From: Blastocatellia bacterium
GTDB lineage: Bacteria > Acidobacteriota > Blastocatellia > UBA7656 > JADIYM01
DNA length: 64,000 nt
Direction: 5' to 3'
NCBI GenBank assembly: GCA_016705245.1
Contig: JADIYM010000010.1
Span: 119,691 to 183,690, forward strand
Shown here: positions 7,179-16,373 of the stretch, one piece after another
How positions within the stretch are numbered: the stretch's first letter is position 1
How the letters are laid out: each line of letters starts with the position of its first letter
The notes under the pieces: generated by a model
What the model saw: only the letters and a program-made list of their open reading frames with translations
Told to the model about the DNA's origin: nothing
Database searches by the model: none
Made by a program: the position numbers and the translations under genes

Positions 7179-10100
7179 CTACTGACAGGCCGGATCGTCG
7201 AGGATGTTCCGGTCGCGCAGTGTGAACTGAACACCCGTCGTCAGGTTCTTGACCGTCGCCGTTGCCGTGTTGCGGGCGTAGTCCACCCGCATGTCCATCC
7301 GCACGTTCGGGCTGTCGTGGTCATATGCGATGAGCGAACGGCCCGGCACGTAGACCAGGAACTCCGCATACCCCTGATAGATCGTCCCGGTCGACACGTC
7401 CGTGTACTGCCAGAAGCGGTACAAGGCGCTCGCCGGATCCGTCACGATCTTGAGCGTGTCTCGTTCACTGACCGGTCCGTCGTTGACGATACAAACCCCG
7501 AACGGCGTCCCCACCGTGATCGTGAACGAGCACATCGACGTGTTCGCCATCGCGTCCGTTACCGAGCACGTAACCGTGTTCACGCCAACCGGGAAGAACG
7601 ACCCCGACGCAGGCGAGCACACCGGGGCGCCCACGCCCGGACAGTTGTCCGAAACGGCCGGCGCCATGTAGGTCACGATCGCTCCCGGTGTCGTCCCCAT
7701 CGTCGTCGACGCCGGGACGGCTATGTTCGCCGGACACGTGATCGACGGCGCCTGCGTGTCGTTGACCGTCACCGTGAACGTGCACGTCGCCGTGTTCATT
7801 GACGCATCCGTCGTCGTGCACGTCACCGTCGTTGTCCCGACCGGGAAGGTCGAGAAGGAGCCTGGTGTACACGTCACCGTCGCGCCCGGACAGTTGTCAA
7901 CGGGCGCCGGCGTCGTGTAGCTCACCACCGCCGAGCATTGGCCCGTCGCGTTTCCGACCGTGATATTCGCAGGACACGTGATGGTCGGCGGTTGCGCGTC
8001 GTTGACCGTGACCGTGAACGAGCACGACGGCCCCGCCACAGTAGAGCAGTTCACCATCGTCGTTCCAACCGGGAACGTTGAACCGTTGGCCGGCATGCAC
8101 GTGACCGTTCCGCATCCGGGCGTCGCCGTCGGCGCCGGATAATTGACAACGGCTCCGCACAGACCTGGATCGTTGCTCACGGTGATGTTCGCCGGGCACG
8201 TGATCGAGCAACCGGCCGTCACCGTCACCGTGAACGAGCACGACGGTCCCGCCGTCGTCGAGCAGTTAACCGTCGTCGTTCCGACAGTGAACGTCGAACC
8301 GCTCGCCGGCGTGCACGTCACCGTCCCGCAGGATCCGCCGGTCGTGGGTGCCGGGTAATTCACCGTCGCCGAACCGCTACCCGGCGAGCTCTCGGGCACG
8401 GTGACATTAGCCGGGCACGTAATCGTGCAGGGCGTGATGCCGCCGCCGATCGTGCAGTTCCTCGCGACCGACAGCAGATAATCAGCCGCGGCGCCGCCCG
8501 TGCCGGTCGGCATCGTGACGCGGGCGTAATACGACCCCGACGTGATCGCCCGGAAGACGAGCGCCTCGCCAGGAGAGTTCGGAGTCGTTGCTGTCAGTGA
8601 GCCTGCACCCGATGTCGTGCTCGACGTTGACGCACTATCGTTCATTGTGAGGATGACCGTCCCCGCTGAGTCGAGCAGCGCGAGCGCGAAGTTGCGCGGC
8701 GTGTTGTCCCGCAGCGGATCCCCGTCGAGTCCAAGGAAGATGACCTCACCGGCGGTCGCCGTGAACGCGAAGAGATCCGTGTCGACAGTGCTGGCCGCCG
8801 ATCCCGAGAAGAAGTTGTTCGCGGCCGAATTGGCCGTGGCAGTCGTGTCGTTCGGTTCGACTTCCGCCGTGGCCGACGACCCTCCAAGTCCCGCTCCCGG
8901 CGGTTGGATCACCGAGAAGATCCGATGGGGCTCCTGCGTCGACGTGGCGCCGAAATGCGACATACGGATGAAGGACGCCACGCCCGTCAGTGGCGTGCCC
9001 ACACAGTTGGGCGACAGCGAGCCGAATGCGACATCGTTGTTGTCGTCGTCGTATTGCAGCGTATCGGTCGCCGTCGTGATCCGCATGTCCTGGTCCGTCG
9101 AGGATCCGGCAGCGCCGTCGGCCATCGCGAAGACGCGCGATCCCGCTGCAGGCGTTCCGAGCGAGTAGAAATCAATGTCGCCGGCCGCGCCAATCGCCGC
9201 CTCGAGGTTGCACTGCAGGGCGTTCGCCGTGGCGGTCGTTCCGTTCGGCTCCGTTTCCTTGTTGCTGGCAAAGGCCTCGATCGTGAACGCCCCGAACGTC
9301 GTCTGCAGCGTCGACTCGTCGACGAAGATGTAGTACGTCGTCCCGGCCACGAGCGCCGCACTGTAGATCTCCTCGACGTTCGAGAAGGCCGTCGAGGAGC
9401 CCTGCCGGTTGGCGCCGATCATCGTCGCCGAGCAGGCGATCGCCCCTGCCGGCGGACAAGACGGTCCGGGCACGAGGAACATCATGGCGCTCGCGATCCA
9501 TCCCTCGCGGGAGAACATCCGGAACGAGTAGTTACCGCTCGATGCCGGCGTGAACGAGTAGACCACGTCGCGGCCCGGCGCCGTGTTCGTCGTCGTCTGG
9601 CCTATTCCCGGGAAGCACGTCGCCGATGGCGTCGAGATCGTGTAGTTGTTCGCAGCGCCGGCCAGCGTTCCCTGAACCGCCGTGTCGAGCGTCAGCGGAA
9701 TCGCGCCCGCGCACAGGTCGTTTGCCGGGACCGGTGCCGGCGCCGTCACGCGAAGCTGCACGGCGGTATTGCCGGCCGTCGGCGCAGGCGTGTCATACAG
9801 CCAGACCACGATGTAGTAGGTCGTGCCGGACGTCAGCGTGGCCGCGGCGACCGACTGCAGAGCCTCAGACACGCACGTGTCGTCGTCGCACGCGATCTGC
9901 GTAAACGGCCCGGCGCACCCGCCCGCCGACGTGTACACGGCCAGTACCGTGTCATTCACCGTCGTGGCCGTCGGCGCGTCCGCACACACCGAGAAGGTGT
10001 GCGAGCCGGAGACCGATGGCGTGAAGCTGTACCAGATCGACCGCGATACCGGTCCGCCCAGGAAAGCGCATGTCGGGACATTGGGATCGCCCGTCGTCGT

Positions 10101-10733
10101 CGCGTCCGTTATGTCTGCAGTCGTCGACGTCAGATAGGGAAACGGACCTGCAGGAGGAACCACCTCCGCGCCAGCGCACAGATCGTTGGTAGGTGGCACC
10201 TGCGGCGCTCGCGGGTTCGCCGCCCACTCGGCTGCGCGCTCCGCGACACCTTGGCGCTTGAGGTCCGCTATGTCATGAAGCTGGACGCCCTTCCACGCCC
10301 GGTAGTCGTCGTAGACCACTTGCTGATCCCTGGTCAGCTCCTTGTGCTGCACCAGGTCGGCGTACATTGCCCGCGAGATAACCACGTCCGCCTCGAGCGT
10401 GTCGATCTCGAACCCCGCCTTGTAGTTGTTCAGGATCTTGGCTTCTTCCTGGCTGAACGGTTCGCCGCTGACGAGCTGCTTGTACAGATAGTCCAGCGCT
10501 GCGATCCGATCCACGCCGAGCGTGTCGGCGCTCGGAGATGATGACGACGTCGCCACATCGGCAGCCTTCTGCTGGACGGCAGCCACCGCGGGTGCCGGCT
10601 TCGGCTGCAGTCGCGTCGGTCGCGCAGCGGCGAGCGCGAAAGGCTCGAGGACGGCAACCGAGATCACGAGAAGGAGGGCGATCCAGACGGACCTCCGCAC
10701 GAAAGGGCGCACGAACGAGCAGGGGTTATTCAT
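7179..10733 (-). CDS. Giant secreted protein with PPC-like and HYR domains, C-terminal module A
   Basis: An exported protein of 1184 residues. Signal peptide about 1-37; a helical domain about 75-165 (GEPFSQEEAKILNNYKAG) that resembles one in the protein at 43599. Four beta domains of pre-peptidase C-terminal type follow (about 175-760, with NDLCAGA and VEPNDTTATAN motifs), then four HYR repeats (about 761-1077, each with TCPAN). It ends in module A (about 1078-1184, ending RDRNILDDPACQ). No catalytic domain was recognised, so an adhesive or structural surface role is likely. The start is the ATG at 10733 with AGGAAG 8 nt upstream. Upstream in-frame codons run through an R1 repeat and are unlikely to be translated. 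Its C-terminus nearly matches that of the gene at 52574. Confidence 0.85.
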   Translation of the reverse strand: MNNPCSFVRPFVRRSVWIALLLVISVAVLEPFALAAARPTRLQPKPAPAVAAVQQKAADVATSSSSPSADTLGVDRIAALDYLYKQLVSGEPFSQEEAKILNNYKAGFEIDTLEADVVISRAMYADLVQHKELTRDQQVVYDDYRAWKGVQLHDIADLKRQGVAERAAEWAANPRAPQVPPTNDLCAGAEVVPPAGPFPYLTSTTADITDATTTGDPNVPTCAFLGGPVSRSIWYSFTPSVSGSHTFSVCADAPTATTVNDTVLAVYTSAGGCAGPFTQIACDDDTCVSEALQSVAAATLTSGTTYYIVVWLYDTPAPTAGNTAVQLRVTAPAPVPANDLCAGAIPLTLDTAVQGTLAGAANNYTISTPSATCFPGIGQTTTNTAPGRDVVYSFTPASSGNYSFRMFSREGWIASAMMFLVPGPSCPPAGAIACSATMIGANRQGSSTAFSNVEEIYSAALVAGTTYYIFVDESTLQTTFGAFTIEAFASNKETEPNGTTATANALQCNLEAAIGAAGDIDFYSLGTPAAGSRVFAMADGAAGSSTDQDMRITTATDTLQYDDDNNDVAFGSLSPNCVGTPLTGVASFIRMSHFGATSTQEPHRIFSVIQPPGAGLGGSSATAEVEPNDTTATANSAANNFFSGSAASTVDTDLFAFTATAGEVIFLGLDGDPLRDNTPRNFALALLDSAGTVILTMNDSASTSSTTSGAGSLTATTPNSPGEALVFRAITSGSYYARVTMPTGTGGAAADYLLSVARNCTIGGGITPCTITCPANVTVPESSPGSGSATVNYPAPTTGGSCGTVTCTPASGSTFTVGTTTVNCSTTAGPSCSFTVTVTAGCSITCPANITVSNDPGLCGAVVNYPAPTATPGCGTVTCMPANGSTFPVGTTMVNCSTVAGPSCSFTVTVNDAQPPTITCPANITVGNATGQCSAVVSYTTPAPVDNCPGATVTCTPGSFSTFPVGTTTVTCTTTDASMNTATCTFTVTVNDTQAPSITCPANIAVPASTTMGTTPGAIVTYMAPAVSDNCPGVGAPVCSPASGSFFPVGVNTVTCSVTDAMANTSMCSFTITVGTPFGVCIVNDGPVSERDTLKIVTDPASALYRFWQYTDVSTGTIYQGYAEFLVYVPGRSLIAYDHDSPNVRMDMRVDYARNTATATVKNLTTGVQFTLRDRNILDDPACQ

Positions 10734-10869
10734 TTTTATCTTCCTGGTGCTGACGCGGGGTGAGCTTTCGACGCCCTTGGGCGCAATTGCAGTCCGATTC
10801 TGCGCCCACGATCGCGCGCGGTCAACGCCCGATTGCCCGGAACCGGGTGCCGCCATTGCCGAATTTCCT

Positions 10870-10961
10870 TTGGCGCCTCTGCGCAACCTCTGCGCCTCTG
10901 CGAGAAACGCGGCCTCACGACAGTTTCTCGCAGAGACGCGGAGTGAAGACGCAAAGGCGCT
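10870..10961. repeat. Palindromic repeat, family R1 (copy b)
   Basis: CTGCGCCTCTGCGAGAAAC and GTTTCTCGCAGAGACGCGG form the two arms, followed by AGTGAAGACGCAAAGGCGC. It occupies the 346-nt gap upstream of the gene starting at 10733; apart from a terminator hairpin at 11027-11068, nothing else is visible in that gap. Confidence 0.8.
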
Positions 10962-11026
10962 GTGGGCCATGTCGCCCAGTTGGTGATCGTCGTTGTTCGA
11001 GACGACGCGCTCCGTCAATGGGCACA

Positions 11027-11068
11027 AACCAGGAACCGGCCGCCATAACTAACGGCCGGTTCCTGGTT
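11027..11068 (-). terminator. Hairpin terminator after the 11080-14442 gene
   Basis: A perfect 16-bp stem (AACCAGGAACCGGCCG at 11027-11042 with its complement at 11053-11068) and a 10-nt loop lie just past the stop codon. On the reverse strand it is followed by TTTGTG rather than a long U run. Confidence 0.65.
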
Positions 11069-11079
11069 GGCAGTCCCGC

Positions 11080-14000
11080 CTACTGGCAGGGTGGGTTGTT
11101 GTTGAGGTTGCGGTCCTTGATGACGAAGTGCCGTCCCGTTGCCCGGTCGACCACCTTGACCGTCCCCGCTCGGGGCCCGTAGTTGAGGTTCACGTTCATG
11201 AAGAGAGTCGGATCGTCGTTGTCAGACGCCGTCAGCGACCGGTTCGGGATATAGGCCATCGCCGATGCCGTCCCGCAGAACACCTCTCCCGTCGCCGCAA
11301 CCCGGTAGCGCCAGAAGCGGAAGATCGGCGAATTCGGATCCGTGACGATCGACCACGTGTCACCCGAGAAGTCGTCGACCGCGCACGCTCCGAACGCTCC
11401 CACGGATGTCACGGTCACCGTGAACGAGCACGTCGCCGTGTTGCCGGCCGCGTCGGCAACGGTACACGTCACCGTCGTCGTCCCTTCCGGGAAGGTCGAA
11501 CCCGAGGCCGGCACGCACACCGGCACACCTACGCCCGGACAGTTGTCCGAGACGGTGGGCGCCGGATAATTGACCACGCCCGAGAGCGCACACGTCGCCG
11601 TGTCGGTTCCCGACGTCACGATGTTCGCCGGACACGTGATTGTCGGCGCCTGCGTGTCGTTGACCGTCACCGTAAACCCGCACGTCGCCGTGTTGCCAGT
11701 CGCGTCCGTCGCCGTACACGACACCGACGTCGTTCCCACCGGGAAGAACGAGCCCGCGGCAGGCGTGCACACGACACCCACGCCCGGACAGTTGTCCGAG
11801 GCCGTCGGCGCCGTGTAGTTCACGACCGCTCCGCACTGGTTCGCGTCGTTGCCCTGCGTCACGTTTGCCGGGCACGTGATGGTCGGTGCCTGCGTGTCGT
11901 TGACCGTCACCGTGAAGCTGCAGGTTCCGTCTACGCTGTCGGGCGATGCATCCGCCACCGTGCACGTGACCGTCGTCGTCCCCACCGGGAAGAACGACCC
12001 CGATGTCGGTGTGCAGGCCGGAGTGCCGACTCCCGGACAGTTGTCCGACACCGTCGGCGCCGCGAACGTCACCACCGCGCCGCACTGGTTCGCGTCGTTC
12101 GACTGCGTAACGTTCGCCGGACACGTGATCGCCGGTGCCTGTGTGTCCTGCACCGTCACCGTGAACGAACAGCTCGGAATCGGATTGCCCTCCGGGTCCT
12201 GGAGGATGATGTCTTCCATGCACGTCACCGTCGTGGTGCCGACCGGGAAAAATGAGCCAGAGGCCGGCGAGCACACGATCGGGCCGCACATCATGTTGTC
12301 GGTCGGCGCCGGGTAATTGACCACGGCACCGCACTGGTTCGCATCGTTCGCCTGGACCACGTTCGCCGGGCACGTGATCACGCAGCCCCCGCACGACTCG
12401 ACCATCACGTCGTCGATTGCCCAACCAGCGAGCTGGACCGTCGTGTCCGAGTCGAGGTGGAAGAGGACCTCTACCGTCAGTCCGGCAAAGTCCGAGATAT
12501 CGCGCTCGCAGATTCCCCATCCCGCGGCTTCGTTAACCGTCACAGCAGGCGTCGAACCCACCGTGTTGTTCATCGTCGCGTCAAGGAACTGCCAGAGGAG
12601 CCGTGAGTTCGCCGGGTTGCCGACCTCGCGAATCGTGACGTTCGCGTGGTCGAACGTGGCGCTCTCGATGTGGTACTTCTGGGCCCATGAGAGCCGGATC
12701 GGCCCAACGGCCGGAAGGACGATGTTCGGCGAGAGAAGGTCCTGACTCGCGCTCGCGTTGTACCCGCTGTCGAGGTCGGTCTTCCAGGCGTTCGTGCCGC
12801 TGTTGGCACCCGTGACGGGGGCAAACGTCGGCAGGCCACGCTCCCACTCGTCCTGCACGCCCGAGTGCGTGAAGCCGCCGTCGTTGGTCTCGAAGTCCGC
12901 GCTGTAGACGATATTGGTCGGCGAGCCACCGCAGAGCGGCTGCGGGTTCTCGCAGATCTCGAGGCTCCAACCGTTCAGCGTCCCGCCGTCCCCAGTCGCA
13001 TCGTCCCGAATCCTGAGCGTCCATGTCCCTCCCGCATTAGAGCCGGCACGCCAGCCGAGCCGGTAAGCGAGCTCGGGCTGGTAGACCATACCGTCGACGA
13101 CCGTAAACGAGGGCGGGATCGCCGCGTCGTCGTCGAGCGTCAGGTTCATCGTCGCCGCACCCGCCACGGAGGGGCCGATATCCGAGAAGAGACCGATCGT
13201 CGACCCGTCCGGCGAGACCAGCTCGACGTCGAGGTCGCTCATGAAGGTGTGGGTCAGGTTGATGTTGACGCGGAGCTGGTCGATCCGCGGGTTGCCCGGA
13301 ACGGTCAGCGTCGAGTCGACCGTGATGGGAGGCGCCCCGGCGGGGATCGTCTGAGGCACGTTCGTACTCGTGTACGTCGTACAGGTCCCGCGGTTGATGC
13401 GCGGGAAGACCGTTGCGCTGAGGTGATAGGTACCCGTCCCCGCGGCTGCGTCGACGAAGATGCCGTACGTGCCGGTCGTCCGGACCGTCATGAAATACGC
13501 TTCCGAATTCGGCGATGTAACGCTCGCGTCGTTGACAAGTAGAATGAACGCGCCGAACTGCCCGAGCCCAAGGCGGGGGTTCCACGTGACCGTATCGCGC
13601 TCCGGGTCGGGGTCGAGGCTGAGAAAGACCGTGTCGCCGGCGTTCAGGTTGACGGCGAAGAAGTCAGGGTCCGCAGCGGCGCTCGAGCCGGAGATCCAAC
13701 CGGACGCGGGGATCACCTGCCCGGGGAATGTATTGTTGCTTTCGGTTTCCGCCGTCGGCGCGCCGGTCCGCAGCTGGAAGTAGAGGTCGTAGGGCCGAAG
13801 CTGGCTTGTCGCCAGGTTGTGGCGGACGCGGATGAAGTGCGTCCCCGACATCGTGAGCGCGCGGCCGGCGATCGATGACGACGTCGTCCCGAACGACCCG
13901 TCGTCGTTGTCGGCCTCGAGGACGGTTGTCCCATCCGGCTGGATGAGATCAATGAAGCTGTCGACGCTGGCGCTTGCCGAGAACTGGGTCATCGTCGCGA

Positions 14001-14442
14001 TGTAGACGCGGTCGCCGGCCGTTCCCGAGAACGAGTAGAAATCGATGTCGCCGTTCGCAAAGATGTTCCCTCGCACTCTTGCCGACGATCCGGCTATTGG
14101 CGTCGCGGTCGCCGAGGTGCCGTTGGGTTCGACTTCCTCGGTCAGGCTGGTCGTAGGCGCGGTCGACCTCGCCAGGCTGCCACCAGGTCCGTTGTGCGTC
14201 TCCCGGATCTCGAGCGTCTCCGTTTCGTGCTCCTTTTCGTCGTACGGCTCCTTCGCCGTGCCACTGCTGGTGTCGGTCTTCGAGTCGTCCTGGCCGCGCT
14301 TGTCGACCTGCGCTGGGCCGGGCTTCGCCCTCAGCCGCGTAGCTGCGGAAGCGACGGGGAGACAGACGAAACTGGCAAGAATCGCGGCGATGGACAACGC
14401 GGCGAGGGCACGATGGGGCAGGAGACGGGGGACTTGATACAC
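11080..14442 (-). CDS. Giant secreted protein with PPC, P-domain, jelly-roll and HYR domains, module A
   Basis: An exported protein of 1120 residues. Signal peptide 1-33, then a Lys/Asp/Glu-rich linker. Two PPC-type domains follow (about 100-215 with VEPNGTSATATPIAG and DIDFYSFSG; about 225-345). Next is a proprotein-convertase P-domain (about 350-500, INLTHTFMSDLDVELVSPDG and GGTWTLRIRDDATGDGGTLN), then a MAM/jelly-roll-like region (about 505-690, WAQKYHIESATFDHANVTI), four HYR repeats (about 690-1015) and module A (about 1016-1120, ending RDRNLNNNPPCQ). P- and PPC-domains are usually C-terminal partners of peptidases, but none is present. Translation starts at GTG with GAGGAGG 8 nt upstream. 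Its first two thirds closely match the gene at 52574. Confidence 0.87.
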   Translation of the reverse strand: MYQVPRLLPHRALAALSIAAILASFVCLPVASAATRLRAKPGPAQVDKRGQDDSKTDTSSGTAKEPYDEKEHETETLEIRETHNGPGGSLARSTAPTTSLTEEVEPNGTSATATPIAGSSARVRGNIFANGDIDFYSFSGTAGDRVYIATMTQFSASASVDSFIDLIQPDGTTVLEADNDDGSFGTTSSSIAGRALTMSGTHFIRVRHNLATSQLRPYDLYFQLRTGAPTAETESNNTFPGQVIPASGWISGSSAAADPDFFAVNLNAGDTVFLSLDPDPERDTVTWNPRLGLGQFGAFILLVNDASVTSPNSEAYFMTVRTTGTYGIFVDAAAGTGTYHLSATVFPRINRGTCTTYTSTNVPQTIPAGAPPITVDSTLTVPGNPRIDQLRVNINLTHTFMSDLDVELVSPDGSTIGLFSDIGPSVAGAATMNLTLDDDAAIPPSFTVVDGMVYQPELAYRLGWRAGSNAGGTWTLRIRDDATGDGGTLNGWSLEICENPQPLCGGSPTNIVYSADFETNDGGFTHSGVQDEWERGLPTFAPVTGANSGTNAWKTDLDSGYNASASQDLLSPNIVLPAVGPIRLSWAQKYHIESATFDHANVTIREVGNPANSRLLWQFLDATMNNTVGSTPAVTVNEAAGWGICERDISDFAGLTVEVLFHLDSDTTVQLAGWAIDDVMVESCGGCVITCPANVVQANDANQCGAVVNYPAPTDNMMCGPIVCSPASGSFFPVGTTTVTCMEDIILQDPEGNPIPSCSFTVTVQDTQAPAITCPANVTQSNDANQCGAVVTFAAPTVSDNCPGVGTPACTPTSGSFFPVGTTTVTCTVADASPDSVDGTCSFTVTVNDTQAPTITCPANVTQGNDANQCGAVVNYTAPTASDNCPGVGVVCTPAAGSFFPVGTTSVSCTATDATGNTATCGFTVTVNDTQAPTITCPANIVTSGTDTATCALSGVVNYPAPTVSDNCPGVGVPVCVPASGSTFPEGTTTVTCTVADAAGNTATCSFTVTVTSVGAFGACAVDDFSGDTWSIVTDPNSPIFRFWRYRVAATGEVFCGTASAMAYIPNRSLTASDNDDPTLFMNVNLNYGPRAGTVKVVDRATGRHFVIKDRNLNNNPPCQ

Positions 14443-14640
14443 GACCGGAACCTCCTCGGTGCACGAGCGGTCGCTCGCGCCATAAAAGAACCACGGGGTC
14501 TTCGGTGGTCAGCGCGTGAGGATCGATGGCTCGATCGATCATCAATGTAGGGAGCGGAAGCCCGAGAATACTGGCGGGCAAATAGTACTACAGCCTCCTG
14601 CAGGCTCAGTACTGCATTTTCGACGAGTTGCGGCCTCTTC

Positions 14641-14733
14641 CCCTGCGCCTCTGCGTCTTCACTCCGCGCCTCTGCGAGAAACTGTCTCTCGCAGAGGCGC
14701 GGAGTGAAGAAGCAGAGGCGCCGAGGCGCAAAG
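14641..14733. repeat. Palindromic repeat, family R1 (copy c)
   Basis: The best-formed member: GCCTCTGCGTCTTCACTCCG and GCGCCTCTGCGAGAAACTGT are mirrored by CTCGCAGAGGCGCGGAGTG and AAGAAGCAGAGGCGC. It lies between divergent genes (14442 reverse, 14826 forward), so it is not a simple terminator here. The remainder of this 383-nt gap holds only the promoter at 14765. Confidence 0.82.
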
Positions 14734-14764
14734 TCGCAACGCCAAGCCGCAGAATTCCAATCGT

Positions 14765-14793
14765 TTGCAGGCGTCGCGCCGCTGGTCTATTCT
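14765..14793 (+). promoter_or_regulatory. Candidate promoter for the 14826 gene
   Basis: TTGCAG (14765-14770), a 17-nt spacer and TATTCT (14788-14793). The start codon lies 33 nt downstream, with GAGG in between. Confidence 0.5.
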
Positions 14794-14825
14794 TCGCACC
14801 GCCCGCCGAACCTGAGGATTCGACA

Positions 14826-16238
14826 ATGACGGACGACTCGTCGACCCCCGATACCGCGCTCGCCGGTGCTCGCCAGGCGCTCGATCGCGTTTCGGAGCAC
14901 AACCGCAGCGCCATCGACCGCTGGCTCGAGATGCTCGGGCGCGAGCAGAAGACCGACTATCTTTTCGAGCTCGAGATGTGGGTGAAGTGCTTCGACCGGT
15001 TCTTCCGCGTCAAGAACCACCCGATGTCCGAACAGGAATCGCGCGACATCGTCCGGCGCGACTTCTCGGAGGAGCTCAAGATCGTCCGAAACGTCTCGCT
15101 GCGCATGAGCCACCTCTGCACTGAGCTCATGTCGGAAGAGCGAGCCGAGATCAGCCGCTTCGACCGCTACATCGAAAACTACGTGAAACGCGAATACGTC
15201 CTCGACGGCTTCATCGAAAAGCTCATGCAGCAACCGTCGCCCGAGGACTCGCTTTCACTGCTCACCGAGTCGCTGACGGACCTCCGGGCCATCGTCGACG
15301 ACCTCGCCCGGCTGCCGAAAGTGTCGTTCGTCGCCTTCACCTCGATCGGCAAGATCGTCAACCGCGAGATCAAGCGCTGCCGCTACATCGATCTGCTCAT
15401 CGCCTACAAGTTCAAGCCGCAATTCGACCGGATCGAGAACCACCGCCTCGCGGCGATCATCAAGGGCATCACGTCCGATCAGCTGCGGCAGGATTCGGCA
15501 AAGATCCTGCTCGAGCTCTTCCGGCTACTCCGTTACCTGAACTTCATCGCCGACGACCTCGAGAAAGACAAGCCGCTCAAGAACTCGCTGCTCATCTTCT
15601 CGCTGATCAACTCCGAGGTTCGGTTGCTGCTCGAGTTCATCGAGAACAAGGTGCTGAAACTGCGCAACCTGCCGCAGGAGGTCTTCCAGGCCGTCGACTC
15701 CGTTTCGTACGCGCTCAACATGGAGCTGAAGAAGATCTTCGGCCGCGAGCTCGTCGGCTTCGTGTACCTGCGCCAGGCGCCGCCGATCTACGCGAAGGTC
15801 GAAAACAGTCACGGATTGCTCCGCGACGCATTCCAGCAATCCGTTGTCGCCGTTGCGCAGGTTTTCGATCCGGAGATGCGGGGCGACGAGATCTTCCCGC
15901 AGTTCCAGACGAAGGTCGAACAATCGGTTCTGATCCGGACCGAAATCTGGAAACTGCTCGTCTACGTTCGCCAGTTCATCGAGAGCGGCACGAAGGAAGG
16001 CGTCGCGCCGCTCATCGAGCGGATCGCGCTCTTCCGCGACGCATCGCTCAAGTACCTGATGTACAAGGACTGGGACTCGTACGAGCAGTTCCTCGAAGAG
16101 ATCATCGTCGCGCGAACCATCGACGAGGTGAACGAAGGCCTCCATCGGTTCGCCGTGTTCCTAGAGACGCTCCTCGGTCAGGTCAACATGCGCGCCGTGC
16201 TCGCCGATCATCCGTTCGACTATCCGGACGTGGAGTAG
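14826..16238 (+). CDS. Conserved-looking cytoplasmic alpha-helical protein, function unknown
   Basis: A 470-residue protein that I cannot place in a family. It has no signal peptide or transmembrane segment. Composition (rich in Leu, Glu, Arg, Lys, Ile; few Gly/Pro) and spacing predict an almost entirely helical fold, with possible coiled coils near 100-140 and 235-300. Recurrent phrases such as LEMWVKCFDRFFRVKNHPM, FTSIGKIVNREIKRCRYIDL and GRELVGFVYLRQAPPIYAKV look constrained rather than random. Codon use matches the neighbours. The ATG is preceded by GAGG at about 9 nt and by a plausible promoter; a longer in-frame start at 14628 would run through an R1 repeat. It stands alone on its strand, followed after 135 nt by the VIT/VWA gene. 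Confidence 0.75.
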   Translation: MTDDSSTPDTALAGARQALDRVSEHNRSAIDRWLEMLGREQKTDYLFELEMWVKCFDRFFRVKNHPMSEQESRDIVRRDFSEELKIVRNVSLRMSHLCTELMSEERAEISRFDRYIENYVKREYVLDGFIEKLMQQPSPEDSLSLLTESLTDLRAIVDDLARLPKVSFVAFTSIGKIVNREIKRCRYIDLLIAYKFKPQFDRIENHRLAAIIKGITSDQLRQDSAKILLELFRLLRYLNFIADDLEKDKPLKNSLLIFSLINSEVRLLLEFIENKVLKLRNLPQEVFQAVDSVSYALNMELKKIFGRELVGFVYLRQAPPIYAKVENSHGLLRDAFQQSVVAVAQVFDPEMRGDEIFPQFQTKVEQSVLIRTEIWKLLVYVRQFIESGTKEGVAPLIERIALFRDASLKYLMYKDWDSYEQFLEEIIVARTIDEVNEGLHRFAVFLETLLGQVNMRAVLADHPFDYPDVE

Positions 16239-16373
16239 GTGCACTGATTTGCTCGGATGGAGACAGATTCAGATCTGCATCTGATCTGCGAATCCTCCAT
16301 TCGGATCTGCCTTTATCTCTGGTCTCGGGAACCATCCACACCGGTCTGCGTCTAGAGCCGCAGGAGGATGGTT

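Noticed and set aside
8904..10541. Long open frame opposite the 7179-10733 gene, Arg/His-rich
   Set aside because: A high-GC antisense shadow of a well-supported exported protein; no domain and implausible composition. Similar shadows at 1049-2737, 11128-12255, 21756-23351, 23938-25599, 33284-34894, 41854-43617, 44142-45446 and 54334-55977 were rejected for the same reason.
10734..11027. N-terminal extension of the 7179-10733 protein
   Set aside because: It runs through an R1 repeat, places nearly 100 residues before the signal peptide, and the ATG at 10733 has a good ribosome-binding site.
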